From contig JAFEAM010000003.1 in assembly GCA_018266395.1 (NCBI GenBank), positions 124,001 through 188,000 on the forward strand: a DNA stretch of 64,000 nt, written 5' to 3'. Shown in pieces: positions 43,915 through 54,000 of the stretch. The notes under the pieces are model-generated. The model had not been told where the DNA came from. It saw nothing but the letters and a program-made list of their open reading frames with translations, and ran no database searches. A program made the translations under genes and the position numbers. Numbering within the stretch: the stretch's first letter is position 1; each line of letters opens with the position of its first letter. The DNA comes from Bacteroidota bacterium. GTDB taxonomy: Bacteria > Bacteroidota > Bacteroidia > Cytophagales > Cyclobacteriaceae.

Positions 43915-44790
43915 ATGTTGAAATCAATGACAGGCTTCGGTCAGTCCCAGATTGTGATCGGAGATATTACATTCAACATTGAAGTCAGATCCCTTAATTC
44001 GAAATTTCTTGACCTGAATCTCCGGCTCCCGAAAATGCTTTCGGACAAGGAATATGAGATCAGAAATCTTGTTGCCGATCTGTTAGAGCGAGGCAAGGTC
44101 TCGTTGATTGTTGAAACCATAAAGCTGCCGACGGCAGAACAGCCGCCTCAATATGATGAGAAACGTTTCATTTCCAGGTACCAGGAACTTAAAAAGCTTG
44201 CTGATCGTGTATTAGCCCCCTACGACACCTTGTTTGAATTAGCCCTGCATTCGCCGGAAGTTGAGCTGGAGCAAAAGGATGAACTTACCCAGGAGGAACT
44301 CAGAAGTTTTCTTTCAGCTCTGCGCGACGCCTTGCTTCAGTGCGACAGCTTCAGGGGTACGGAAGGTTCTGTTCTTCAGCAAAAATGCCTGTCCTATGTG
44401 CAAAACATTACTGAGGGCCTCAGGAAGGTGGAGATGTTGGACCCTGCGAGGGTAGACAAAATCAGGGCAAGAATCAGAAAAAATGTAACTGACTTCTTTG
44501 GCGAGGAGGGATTTGATCAGAACAGGCTGGAGCAGGAGATCATTTTTTACATTGAGAAACTTGATATACATGAAGAAAGGGTAAGGCTTCAGTCACACCT
44601 TGATTTCTTTGTTGTGTCCTTGTCTGGCAACATCTCCAACGGCAAAAAACTTGGTTTCATTGCCCAGGAGATTGGAAGGGAGATCAATACCATCGGATCA
44701 AAGGCCAATGATGCCGCAATTCAGAAGGAAGTGGTGACAATGAAAGAGGAGTTGGAGAAGATTAAGGAGCAACTCAACAACATACTCTGA
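43915..44790 (+). CDS. yicC: YicC/YloC-family endoribonuclease
   Basis: 291 residues, starting MLKSMTGFGQSQ, the invariant opening of the family. Family blocks NIEVRSLNSKFLDLNLRLP and the C-terminal GKKLGFIAQEIGREINTIGSKANDAAIQKEVV are complete. Members cleave RNA and take part in sRNA turnover; details in Bacteroidota are not established. The C-terminus EELEKIKEQLNNIL is a short coiled helix. It is followed 5 bases later by the triple-repeat gene. Confidence 0.95.
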   Translation: MLKSMTGFGQSQIVIGDITFNIEVRSLNSKFLDLNLRLPKMLSDKEYEIRNLVADLLERGKVSLIVETIKLPTAEQPPQYDEKRFISRYQELKKLADRVLAPYDTLFELALHSPEVELEQKDELTQEELRSFLSALRDALLQCDSFRGTEGSVLQQKCLSYVQNITEGLRKVEMLDPARVDKIRARIRKNVTDFFGEEGFDQNRLEQEIIFYIEKLDIHEERVRLQSHLDFFVVSLSGNISNGKKLGFIAQEIGREINTIGSKANDAAIQKEVVTMKEELEKIKEQLNNIL

Positions 44791-44795
44791 GGCAT

Positions 44796-45770
44796 ATGAA
44801 CGGTGCTATAGGAAGACTAGCCTTGCTGATAATTGGTTTGAATAGTATTTGCAGCTACGGGCAAATTGGGCAACGAACGACTCAGAAGGGATCTATTCAG
44901 GGTCTTTGGCAAAATACTCAATTTGGATATCAGATGACCCTGGTGTTGAATGCAAACGGCTCAGGAGAGTTTGACGGAGAACCCATCACATACAGCACGC
45001 AAGGTGGCATCCTGGCTATCACCCTTAACGGGGTGACCACCAACTATCAATACAAGCTTGCAGATAACTCCCTGACACTTTCTGGTGGAGATTTGGAAGG
45101 TGCAGTAACATTTACGAAAGGAACTGGAAGCGAGGGGCCTGCAGTTGCGTACAGCAATACGGATAAAACCTTACTGGGGGTTTGGTCCGGGAACGGAGAA
45201 ATGATAGAATTCCGTCCGGATGGACAGTGCATTTATCTGGGCAATACTTTTCCATACCAGATTTCACAAGGCCATGTGGTTTTGACCACTGGTCAAGGAC
45301 CCGTTTCCTTTGGGTACACTGTAAAGGGGCAGGCGTTGACCCTGACGGCCAACGGGCAGCAGGTGGTTTACTACAAGGCCCAGGGAACAGAATCCTTAGC
45401 CGCAAAATCCGTCACAGGCAAGGGACAAGTTGCAATGGAATTGGTGGGCCAGTGGTGTTATATGAATATGACCAACAACTCTCAGACTAGCCGATGCATC
45501 ACCTTAAATGCCGATGGAACCTATTTATATACCTATGAAGGATCAAGAACCGTGAATACCTCCGAGCTGTACGGCAGCACAGCCTCCCAGGATAATGACA
45601 AGGGTACCTGGTATGTGCAGGGTGACCGAATTTACTACCAATCTCAATCCAAAGGAGCCGGATCCTACCGTTTGGAGAAGCGGAATCATCCAAAAAATGT
45701 GAATGACCCCATGATCGTCCTTGATGGCGAACCCTATGTTACGGCCACGCAAAAGGCACCCTGGAGATAA
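44796..45770 (+). CDS. Secreted protein with three lipocalin-like repeats
   Basis: 324 residues with a signal peptide (LALLIIGLNSICSYG). The mature part contains three similar blocks, each starting G-x-W: GLWQNTQFGYQMTLVLNANGSG (about 36-95), GVWSGNGEMIEFRPDGQC (about 127-185) and GQWCYMNMTNNSQTSRCITLNADGT (about 217-300). Each has a beta-rich pattern with a NADG/xPDG turn, as in small lipocalin-like domains. The third has two cysteines. It is extracytoplasmic; the function is unknown. The gene follows yicC by 5 bases and precedes the aminotransferase by 38. Confidence 0.78.
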   Translation: MNGAIGRLALLIIGLNSICSYGQIGQRTTQKGSIQGLWQNTQFGYQMTLVLNANGSGEFDGEPITYSTQGGILAITLNGVTTNYQYKLADNSLTLSGGDLEGAVTFTKGTGSEGPAVAYSNTDKTLLGVWSGNGEMIEFRPDGQCIYLGNTFPYQISQGHVVLTTGQGPVSFGYTVKGQALTLTANGQQVVYYKAQGTESLAAKSVTGKGQVAMELVGQWCYMNMTNNSQTSRCITLNADGTYLYTYEGSRTVNTSELYGSTASQDNDKGTWYVQGDRIYYQSQSKGAGSYRLEKRNHPKNVNDPMIVLDGEPYVTATQKAPWR

Positions 45771-45808
45771 TACAAATCATTACATTTATAGAAGCAAATC
45801 TTCTAAAC

Positions 45809-46954
45809 ATGAAAAATATGATCAACCGCAGGGATTGGTTCCGCTCAACGCTGTCCATGACGGCAGGGCTGACTTTGGGAGGCTCACTGGCTCAACAGCT
45901 CCTGGCCTCACCAATGAGCAAGGCTGAAGAGTTCGTATGGGGCAACAACAAGGCCGTCAACAAGATCAGGCTGAATGCCAATGAAAATCCTTATGGTCCG
46001 TCTGAAAAGGCGAGACAGGCGGTTAACCAGATACTTTCAGAAGCCAACCGTTATCCCTTTCAGGCCACAGAAGATCTTAGGGCTGTGCTGGCTGCCAAAG
46101 AAGGCGTCTCACCGGACTATATTCATCTGGGAGCTGGTTCTGGCGATATACTGTGTCAGTCAGCGGTTGCTTTTGGACTTGAAGGGGGAAGTGTGGTATC
46201 CGCTTATCCGACATTCCCGTTGTTGATGAATTTTGCTGAAGTGTTTAATGCCCGTTGGGACAAGGTTAATCTGAACGATAAGTTAGAGCATGACTATGAA
46301 GCTCTGGCCTCCGCAGTGAAAAGCGACACCAAATTGGTCTTCATTTGCAATCCTAACAATCCATCAGGAACCTGGGTTGATCCTGCAAAAGTGAAAGCTT
46401 TCGCGGAAGAGGTATCGAAGAAAGTAACCGTTTATTCTGACGAAGCATATCTCGAATTTATGGAACCGGATCAGCAGAATGGGATGCTGGACCTGGTTAA
46501 GAAAGATGCCAATGTGGTTGTTTCCCGGACGTTCTCAAAGATCTACGGTCTGGCGGGACTTCGGATAGGTTATATTGTTGCCAGACCTGATCTTGTGAGG
46601 AAGATTGCAAAGTACGCCGGAGATATTCCAATTAACCAAACTGCACTGGCAGCCGCTCACGCGAGCCTTGGTGACATGGGTTTCATGAAAATGGTCCGCG
46701 AAAAGAATGCCGCAGCCCGCAAAGTACTTTCTGACTACCTCGATCAGAACAAGATTTCCTATGGTAAGTCGCACATCAATCTGTTATTCTTCCCTGCACC
46801 CAAGGATGGCAAAATGATTCTTACCAAGATGGAAGAGAAAGGATTTCTCATGAGAATTTGGGATTACCAGCAGAGAGAATGGTGCCGTGTCAGCATTGGT
46901 ACGCTTGACGAAATGAAACTCTTCGTCAAGGCATTTGGCGAAGTGGTGTCCTGA
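45809..46954 (+). CDS. Tat-exported class I/II aminotransferase (histidinol-phosphate aminotransferase-like)
   Basis: 381 residues. The N-terminus has a twin-arginine signal (N-R7-R8-D-W-F-R followed by TLSMTAGLTLGGSLAQQLLA), so the folded holoenzyme would be exported. The enzyme body has HisC-like motifs: LNANENPYGPS, CNPNNPSG (181-187), YSDEAYLEF, and the PLP lysine K244 in SRTFSKIYGLAGLRIGY. A periplasmic PLP enzyme is unusual; HisC itself is cytoplasmic. The substrate is unknown, and no other his genes are nearby. Confidence 0.88.
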   Translation: MKNMINRRDWFRSTLSMTAGLTLGGSLAQQLLASPMSKAEEFVWGNNKAVNKIRLNANENPYGPSEKARQAVNQILSEANRYPFQATEDLRAVLAAKEGVSPDYIHLGAGSGDILCQSAVAFGLEGGSVVSAYPTFPLLMNFAEVFNARWDKVNLNDKLEHDYEALASAVKSDTKLVFICNPNNPSGTWVDPAKVKAFAEEVSKKVTVYSDEAYLEFMEPDQQNGMLDLVKKDANVVVSRTFSKIYGLAGLRIGYIVARPDLVRKIAKYAGDIPINQTALAAAHASLGDMGFMKMVREKNAAARKVLSDYLDQNKISYGKSHINLLFFPAPKDGKMILTKMEEKGFLMRIWDYQQREWCRVSIGTLDEMKLFVKAFGEVVS

Positions 46955-47011
46955 CATTTTAAGAATGGCATTCTGGTGCCATATAAAAGTGCGAGGCGTT
47001 ATCCGGTCAAT

Positions 47012-48274
47012 TTAACGTTTCATCATCAAGCGGAGGGCAAGTATCGCCGTCAGGATAACTGTTATTGTTGCCGTCCAATTGAAATGACTTTCGGCAAGTC
47101 CGGTCCATGCAGTGATTGATTTGTCCACATTGTTGAGGCCCATCAAGAGCACAGATCCAAAAATTGCAAGTAGTATAAGGTTGTAGACAGAAATTGTCCT
47201 TCCTGCGTTGGGATTCAAAAGTGGATCATTGATCAAAATGATTAGGAATGCAGTCAGGAGCGGGAGCACCAGGCCGTTCAATGCCTGCACAGCCAGGATC
47301 ACCGGTATGGGTTTAACGCCACTGATGCCGAAAACGAAGCCGGCGAGCAGAATAAGTATCCAGGTTGTTTTTTGATTTCTCGGGCTCCATTGAAAGACAT
47401 GATTCGCAATAATGGATCCCGCATAGGGTGAAGTGATGGCAGATGAAAATCCGGCTGCGAACAATCCAATACCAAGCGACCAGCCTCCCAGGGGCCCTAA
47501 TTCCTTTGTTAAGGCAGACGCCAGTTCTTCGTAGCTTGAAAAGGAAGTGACCGCAGTTCCCGCAATCAGGATGGCAGCAGTGATAAGTCCGCCGATGATG
47601 ACGGAAATGGTGAGACCCACTCGCATCAAATAGACAGTCTGACCTTTGCTGATTCCTGATCCAAGAAACACGTTGTAGGGGACGATAGTGGTCCCCACCA
47701 GCGCAAGGGTCAGCAATTCTGCGCCGTGCGGCAAAGTGGGAACGATGGAATTGCCCAGATAATCAAAGAGGGTATAGGGTTGTCCTGCAGCGAGAATAAA
47801 GAAGGCAATTCCCATGAGACTCACCAGAATGGTCATGAGCCAGCCAATTGTCTGTCTCCGATCACCCCAAAGAACCAGGAAACAGGCTGCAGTCACAAAG
47901 ACTGTCATCCAGCGCACGTCCAGTTTCGTGAGCAGATTAAGGCCAGAGACGGCCCCAAGAATATTACCCGCTTCATAAGCTGCACAGCCCAGCAAGACTG
48001 GACCGCCAAGGATGTACTTAAGCCATTTACTCCCAGCGTCACCGTATTTTTTCTGCAAGGCCTGTCCCATCGTCAGACCTGAAACGATAGTAAGCCGGGC
48101 CGATACCTCTTGCAGTACTATGCATGCCAGAGTTGCGAATAAAACAGCCCATAAGAGTTGGAGCCCGAAGCCGGATCCGGCGGAGGCAGCCGTGGTCACG
48201 GTTCCAGGTCCGATAAAGGCAGCAGAGATAACAGACCAAAGTATAACGCTGGAGAGTCTTGAATTCTTCATCAT
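47012..48274 (-). CDS. Nramp-family transporter lacking the canonical metal ligands
   Basis: 420 residues with eleven or so membrane helices and the Nramp fold (AFIGPGTVTTAASAGSGFG at the first helix, VGTTIVPYNVFLGSG at the sixth). In true Nramp manganese/iron transporters helix 1 has DPGN and helix 6 MPHN. Here the positions are G22, T25, V198 and Y200, so Asp, Asn, Met and His are all replaced. It belongs to a divergent branch; the ion, if any, is not manganese by standard criteria. No regulator is adjacent. Its stop is 57 bases from the convergent aminotransferase stop. Confidence 0.85.
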   Translation of the reverse strand: MMKNSRLSSVILWSVISAAFIGPGTVTTAASAGSGFGLQLLWAVLFATLACIVLQEVSARLTIVSGLTMGQALQKKYGDAGSKWLKYILGGPVLLGCAAYEAGNILGAVSGLNLLTKLDVRWMTVFVTAACFLVLWGDRRQTIGWLMTILVSLMGIAFFILAAGQPYTLFDYLGNSIVPTLPHGAELLTLALVGTTIVPYNVFLGSGISKGQTVYLMRVGLTISVIIGGLITAAILIAGTAVTSFSSYEELASALTKELGPLGGWSLGIGLFAAGFSSAITSPYAGSIIANHVFQWSPRNQKTTWILILLAGFVFGISGVKPIPVILAVQALNGLVLPLLTAFLIILINDPLLNPNAGRTISVYNLILLAIFGSVLLMGLNNVDKSITAWTGLAESHFNWTATITVILTAILALRLMMKR

Positions 48275-48313
48275 TTCCAGCCGCTAAAGACTCAATTGTA
48301 TATTAACCAATGC

Positions 48314-50887
48314 CTACCTCGAAGCCTCGTTGCTGAGCAATGGACCATAGTAAATCGCGTTCATCAGCATTTTATTTGTACCGAACCAATATGCGCGGAA
48401 GGCAAGATCTTCGGTGAAACCAATCACACGCCCTCTGCCCATCGAACTTATTCCCAGCCCTGATGAATTTTTCATTTTGGGATAATTTATCCTGGAAATA
48501 TAGCCGCTCTGGAGTGGGGCACTTCCATAAGTCAAAGGATTGGCGTAGGCCCCTCTGGCCTTTTCCATGAATAGATTATTGGACTTAAACATGGGCACTT
48601 TCGCATTGTAATATCCGTACAAGAGAGGATTGGTCAGGTCCACGTCGGCTTCAAAAATTGCGCCACTGGTTTCCTGGGCTCGCATGGCATCGTTAATGTC
48701 GGCGTATGGTTTCGAGCGGACTGGCTCCTTCTTATCTGCTTCATCCTTCTTCATGTCGAACTTCCCAAGGCCGGTGGATGTAAACCAATTCAGTGCCTGT
48801 TCAAAACCAATAACTACTCCTCCGTTTTGAATCCATCCCTTGAGTCTCTCTTTCGCGCCTTCACTAATCGCATTATAAGAGCCCGCCGGAAATATGATGG
48901 TTGTATAGCGATTGATATTGGCCGTGTTAAAGACAGCCACGGGCATGCAAGTGACAGGAATATGGAATCTCTGGTCCAGCATGTGCCAGATCTCTCCCGC
49001 GTCAGTGGCGGATACGCCGTTAAAACCATATCCACCTTCCACCAGCATGGCGATTTCAGGCTTGCGAAGGGTCAAAAAGGATCCGCTACCCAAACTCACT
49101 CCTTTGTAATCCAGGCCGGATGCAAAAGAATAGACATCTATCGCATCCTGCTCGGTTATTTCTCTGAGAAATGCCCTGATCTGATCAGCATTCAGGTCTT
49201 GATTTTCCAGTGATACCATCAGGCTGCCTGGTTCAAATTTCTTTCCCGACGGGAGATGGAATGCATCTGTTGCAACCTTCACCCTGATGTTATGGCTAAG
49301 TAGCCTGTATATGGCTCTTGGGGCATAATATCCGTACGCTTCAAATACATAGGCATAATCTGATTTATCGCCTATCAGGTTTCCGGCAGGGAATGACAAT
49401 TGCGTAACCTTCTCGCCCAGCGCTGGGGCCGCCTTTAGCTCTTCATAGTCAACGTTGAAGGCCAGGGGCAGCGTCCAGCTGGATATATCATAGAAGATGC
49501 TGTCTTTGAACTGGGTGATCTTGCTGAACATTCCTTTCACGAGTCGATACTGGGATTGATTGAGTGGTATGATATAGCTGGACTCAGCCTCAAATGACTT
49601 TCCTCCGATAACCGACGATGCTGCTGGTTTATAGAATTCGATTTGCTGCCGGGAAAGAATATCAGCCAGGTGATAGACTTTGGCCTTGTCCCTGGAGCCA
49701 AAAATGTAAGCTTTCACCGGATCCTTGGCCGCTTCCGTCTGGTTGGACTTAAAGAAGTCGCGCTGATAATTGAGCAATTCTTCTCTCAGTTCGTTCACTG
49801 CCTTTAGCGAACTTAGCATTGTGACAAAGTGATTTCTGATGGTGAAGGGGAACCGCAGTATGCCGTTCACACTTTCTTGCGCATGACCTCTTGAACTGGC
49901 TTGCTCAAAAAGAATACCTATGGTACCCTGGACGTCAGGGAAGGTGGAGCCCTTGCCAAGGAAGTAATCGTCGTAGCCCTCCTGTGTATAATATAAGGAC
50001 CCTATTTGATCAAGCGCCTTGGCGTGATATTCGCCCATCTTTCGGGTCAACTCCTGATTTTTGTCTGGAGTCAGTGGATGAACCCGGGCAGGCTCACCAG
50101 GCATGAAAAAGAAAGTGGCATTTGTACCTTGCTCATGATGATCAGTCAAAACATTGGGTTTCCATGCCTGGAATTTTGTGACACGTGCCCTGGACTCGGG
50201 CAGTTGCACAGTCAGCCAGTCACGGTTGAGATCAAACCAGTAGTGGTTGAATCTCCCACCCGGCCAAGTTTCATTGTGTTCCATATCATATGGATCAGCT
50301 GAGATCATCATCGATTTTCTCGAATTGGCCCAGGTAGAAAATCGGGTAAGACCATCCGGATTGAAGCTTGGGTCAAAGAGAATAATGGTGTGATCCAGAT
50401 ATTTTTCTATTTCAGGGCCCTGGGCGGCAGCCAGATAATAGACCATCAGAAGTCCTGCGTTGGCACCGCTAGGTTCGTTACCATGAATGCTGCACCCGAG
50501 ATAAAATACGGCCGGCATGTTTTTGACGTCAAGACTGGCAGACCTGGATGGATCAGATAATTGAAGATGCTGCTGGCGAATTGATTCCAGATTCTGATGA
50601 TTCTTTGTGGACGTAATAGTCAGCAGAAGCAAGGGCCGTGATTCGTATGTCTGCCCGGTTACCTCAAGTGAAATTCTGTCGGAGGCCTTGTCAAGGGCGT
50701 ACATATATTGAACCAGCCTGTCGTGACTGATGTGCCATTCACCTACTTCATGGCCTATTATGGATTGAGGTGTTGGAATAGATGGGCTGAAACTTATACC
50801 TGCCGGAAGATAGTATGACAGATCAGTTTGGGCATTGCAATAGCCCCAGGAGATTGCAAGAATCAGATATAGAGCAAGTTTCTTCAT
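48314..50887 (-). CDS. Secreted M14-family zinc carboxypeptidase with C-terminal glutaminase-like domain
   Basis: 857 residues from the ATG at 50887, which starts a clean signal peptide (MKKLALYLILAISWGYCNAQ). The M14 core has H135-G-N-E138 for zinc, third ligand in TDHHEQG (His near residue 250), and catalytic glutamate E328 in GILFEQASSRG. After about residue 440 come an extended beta-rich part and a class-I glutaminase-like fold (MLVEGGYGFNG ... IIFPAGSYNAISEGAKERLKGWIQNGG). It probably trims peptides in the periplasm or outside. A good minus-strand promoter is upstream. Confidence 0.9.
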   Translation of the reverse strand: MKKLALYLILAISWGYCNAQTDLSYYLPAGISFSPSIPTPQSIIGHEVGEWHISHDRLVQYMYALDKASDRISLEVTGQTYESRPLLLLTITSTKNHQNLESIRQQHLQLSDPSRSASLDVKNMPAVFYLGCSIHGNEPSGANAGLLMVYYLAAAQGPEIEKYLDHTIILFDPSFNPDGLTRFSTWANSRKSMMISADPYDMEHNETWPGGRFNHYWFDLNRDWLTVQLPESRARVTKFQAWKPNVLTDHHEQGTNATFFFMPGEPARVHPLTPDKNQELTRKMGEYHAKALDQIGSLYYTQEGYDDYFLGKGSTFPDVQGTIGILFEQASSRGHAQESVNGILRFPFTIRNHFVTMLSSLKAVNELREELLNYQRDFFKSNQTEAAKDPVKAYIFGSRDKAKVYHLADILSRQQIEFYKPAASSVIGGKSFEAESSYIIPLNQSQYRLVKGMFSKITQFKDSIFYDISSWTLPLAFNVDYEELKAAPALGEKVTQLSFPAGNLIGDKSDYAYVFEAYGYYAPRAIYRLLSHNIRVKVATDAFHLPSGKKFEPGSLMVSLENQDLNADQIRAFLREITEQDAIDVYSFASGLDYKGVSLGSGSFLTLRKPEIAMLVEGGYGFNGVSATDAGEIWHMLDQRFHIPVTCMPVAVFNTANINRYTTIIFPAGSYNAISEGAKERLKGWIQNGGVVIGFEQALNWFTSTGLGKFDMKKDEADKKEPVRSKPYADINDAMRAQETSGAIFEADVDLTNPLLYGYYNAKVPMFKSNNLFMEKARGAYANPLTYGSAPLQSGYISRINYPKMKNSSGLGISSMGRGRVIGFTEDLAFRAYWFGTNKMLMNAIYYGPLLSNEASR

Positions 50888-50908
50888 AGGCTTTAAGTTA
50901 CGGTTGAA

Positions 50909-50939
50909 CAACAATACCACAAGTTGTCTCGGGACGCAA
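50909..50939 (-). promoter_or_regulatory. Promoter of the M14 carboxypeptidase
   Basis: On the minus strand, TTG (50937-50939), a 20-base spacer and TATTGTTG (50909-50916; one mismatch to TAnnTTTG), 21 bases before the ATG. Confidence 0.5.
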
Positions 50940-51036
50940 CAGTAATCTTGCGGGCGGTGAAACGTAAGATCAAAATTTCTTAACATATTCGGGAAAGAAT
51001 TAAAGCATCCTTAAATATGGCTTAGACGAATTGAAA

Positions 51037-51044
51037 TACATTTG
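51037..51044 (+). promoter_or_regulatory. Candidate -7 box (TACATTTG) of the first Oar-like receptor
   Basis: An exact TAnnTTTG match, 35 bases before the ATG at 51080. The -33 position is TTAAATA and so not a good TTG. Confidence 0.5.
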
Positions 51045-51079
51045 CTGCGAAAATCAGAATCAACCTAAACGACCAGATT

Positions 51080-54000
51080 ATGAGAAAGATTCTACTGTTT
51101 GCTTTTCTAACTTCAGTGCTGATCCATTCAGCCCGGTCACAGGGGGTGACAACCTCCGCAATCAGCGGCTTCGTCAGGGATCAAAAAGGTGAAGGCCTTC
51201 CCGGTGCTAACGTAATAGCCGTCCATCAACCATCAGGAACCCAATATGGTGGTGCGACCACAGCGGAGGGGAGATATATCATACCCAATGCCAGGATTGG
51301 TGGTCCATACAAGGTGAGTGTGTCCTTTGTAGGTTACCAAAATCAGGACCAGGATGGGATTTTTCTCTCTCTAGGCGCGACAACAAACGTTGATTTTGTT
51401 CTTAAGGAAGAGGGAACTCAATTGTCTGAGGTGGTTGTTTCGGGTGACCCTTTCCTGAACTCCGACCGAATGGGGGCAATGACCAACATTTCAAACAACT
51501 CAATCACGCGGCTGCCCACGCTGAGCAGAAGTTTCAATGACTATATCCGCCTGGTGCCTCAATTCAACGGACTCAATAACGGATTTGGGGGAAGGAGTGA
51601 CTTGTACAATAACATCACAGTAGACGGAGCCCTTTTTAACAATGCCTTTGGCTTGTCTGGTACAGTTGGGGGTCAGGCAAATGCACAGCCGATAAGTCTG
51701 GATGCTGTGGATCAAATTGCGACCAACATAGCTCCTTATGACGTAACACTTGGAAGCTTTACCGGCGCCAGTGTCAACGTGGTAACGCGAAGCGGTACTA
51801 ACGATGTAACAGGTTCGGTCTACTACTTCACACGAAACCAGAATTTTGTGGGAAGTAAGATATCCGATGCCAGCAATCCTTACAGCGATTTCACATTCAA
51901 GAACATGGGTTTCAGGGTAGGTGGTGCGCTTATCAAGAATAAGCTGTTCTACTTCGCAAACTATGAATCAGAAAGACAGGACGTTCCCGGTACAACCTTC
52001 ACAGCGTCGAGAGGGGGCTCAACGGGCAGCACGGTGTCCCAGGCTCAGGCTACAGACCTTGATGCATTGTCAAGTTTCCTGAAGACCAACTATGGATATG
52101 ATGCCGGCCCGTATGAAGGCTATAAGCTGCAACAGAACAGCGACAAAGCGGCTCTCAAATTTGACTGGAACATAAGCTCGAAACATAAGTTTGCCATTAA
52201 ATACAATTACCTGAAGTCCTATCGTGACGTTCCACCCAGCAACAGCGGTGCCCTTGGTATCGGAAGGAACCCCAGCCAGTTTGGTCTGCCTTACCTGGGT
52301 TCTTACTATCGCATCAATAATAATCTTAACTCGATCATCGCCGAGTTGAACAGCACATTCGGAAACAAATTCTCCAACAAGTTCCAGATCGGGTATACAG
52401 CTTTCCGCGATTTCCGCGAGACACCTACATCAAGCGGCGTATTTCCGCTTGTTGACATTGGCAATGGTTCTGGTCAGACATATACCTCTTTCGGTTACGA
52501 ACCTTTTTCGGCATACAATATTCTGAACACGAATGTGTTTCAGTTCTCAGACAATTTCGACATCTACAAGAACAAGCACACTATTACGGTAGGTACCTAT
52601 AACGAATTCTACCATTTTGAAAACGGATTCGATCCTTTCTACTATGGTGCATATCAGTTTACGAATCTCGCAGATTTCTATGCCAGCGCTGCCGGAACAG
52701 TCGGGAAAGTCCGTCAGTACCAGTTGGGTTATGCGGCCAATGCCACAGGTCAATTTCCGCTGGTAAAGGTGGATGCCTATCAATTGGGCTTTTACGGACA
52801 GGACAAGTTTGAGGTAAACAGCAAGTTCAACATCACCTATGGATTGCGGGTTGATATGCCGCACATCAGTAGTGATATAGCTCAAAATCAGGCTGTCGCC
52901 AACATGACTTTTGCTGATGGTCAGAAGATCTACACCGATCAGGTTCAAAAGACGCAGTTGCTGTGGTCGCCAAGATTTGGCTTCAACTGGGATGTCAAAG
53001 GTGATCGTACCACACAGGTTCGCGGAGGATCAGGGGTATTCACCGGCAGAGTTCCATATGTCTGGATTTCGAATCAGGCTAGCAACAATGGTCTACTGTT
53101 CGGTTCGCAATTCTATTCAACAGCAAACGCGACAGCCGCAGGAATTGTATTCAGTCCTGATGTAAATGCTTACCGGCCTACAGGCGCTGCAGCCGCTGCA
53201 CCTTCGACCTATAACATTGCTGTGACGGATCAGAACTTCAAGTTCCCTCAGATATGGAGAACCAATATCGGGATAGACCAGAAAATGCCTGGAGGAGTTA
53301 TCGGATCATTTGACTTTGCCTACACCAAGGATGTCAACGCGGTGTACCACCAAAACATCAACCTCCCTGTTGCACCCAATACCGCTGCAGGTGCAGATAA
53401 CCGGCCCATCTACTACAAGACTTTTCCCACTGGGACATCCAATCCGACAAGCAATACACGGCTAAATAGTACAGTTACAGATGCGATCCTCATGACAAAT
53501 TCAAGCAAAGGATACAGCTATTTTGTAACCGCACAGTTCAAGAAGACTTTTGACATGGGCCTGTCGGCATTTGCCTCTTACACCTATACAGATGCCAGGT
53601 CTGTCAATGACGGCGGCTCCATCGCACAGTCCATTTGGCGCGATCGTCAGGTGGCGGGCCTCCCAAATGATAACGTAACAAGCTATTCGAATTTTGTTGT
53701 GCCTCACAGAGTTGTTGTTTCGCTCAATTACAGGAAGGAGTATGCTGGATTTACCGCCACAACCATTGGTCTTATATATACAGGAATGGTGCAGGGCATG
53801 AACGCCGGGTTCACGGCCGCAAGATATTCCTATACCTATTCGGGTGACATGAATGGAGATAACTCCGGTGGTGGAGGAAACGACCTGATATATGTCCCTG
53901 CAAGCCAAAGCGATATCATTTTGAAGGATATCACCAATTCGGATGGAACAAAATACACAGCGGCTCAGCAGTGGACCGACCTTAATGCATACATCGATCA

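Noticed and set aside
46965..46982. ATGGCA/TGCCAT hairpin after the aminotransferase
   Set aside because: Only 6 bp and followed by ATAAAAG rather than T residues; not supportable as a terminator.
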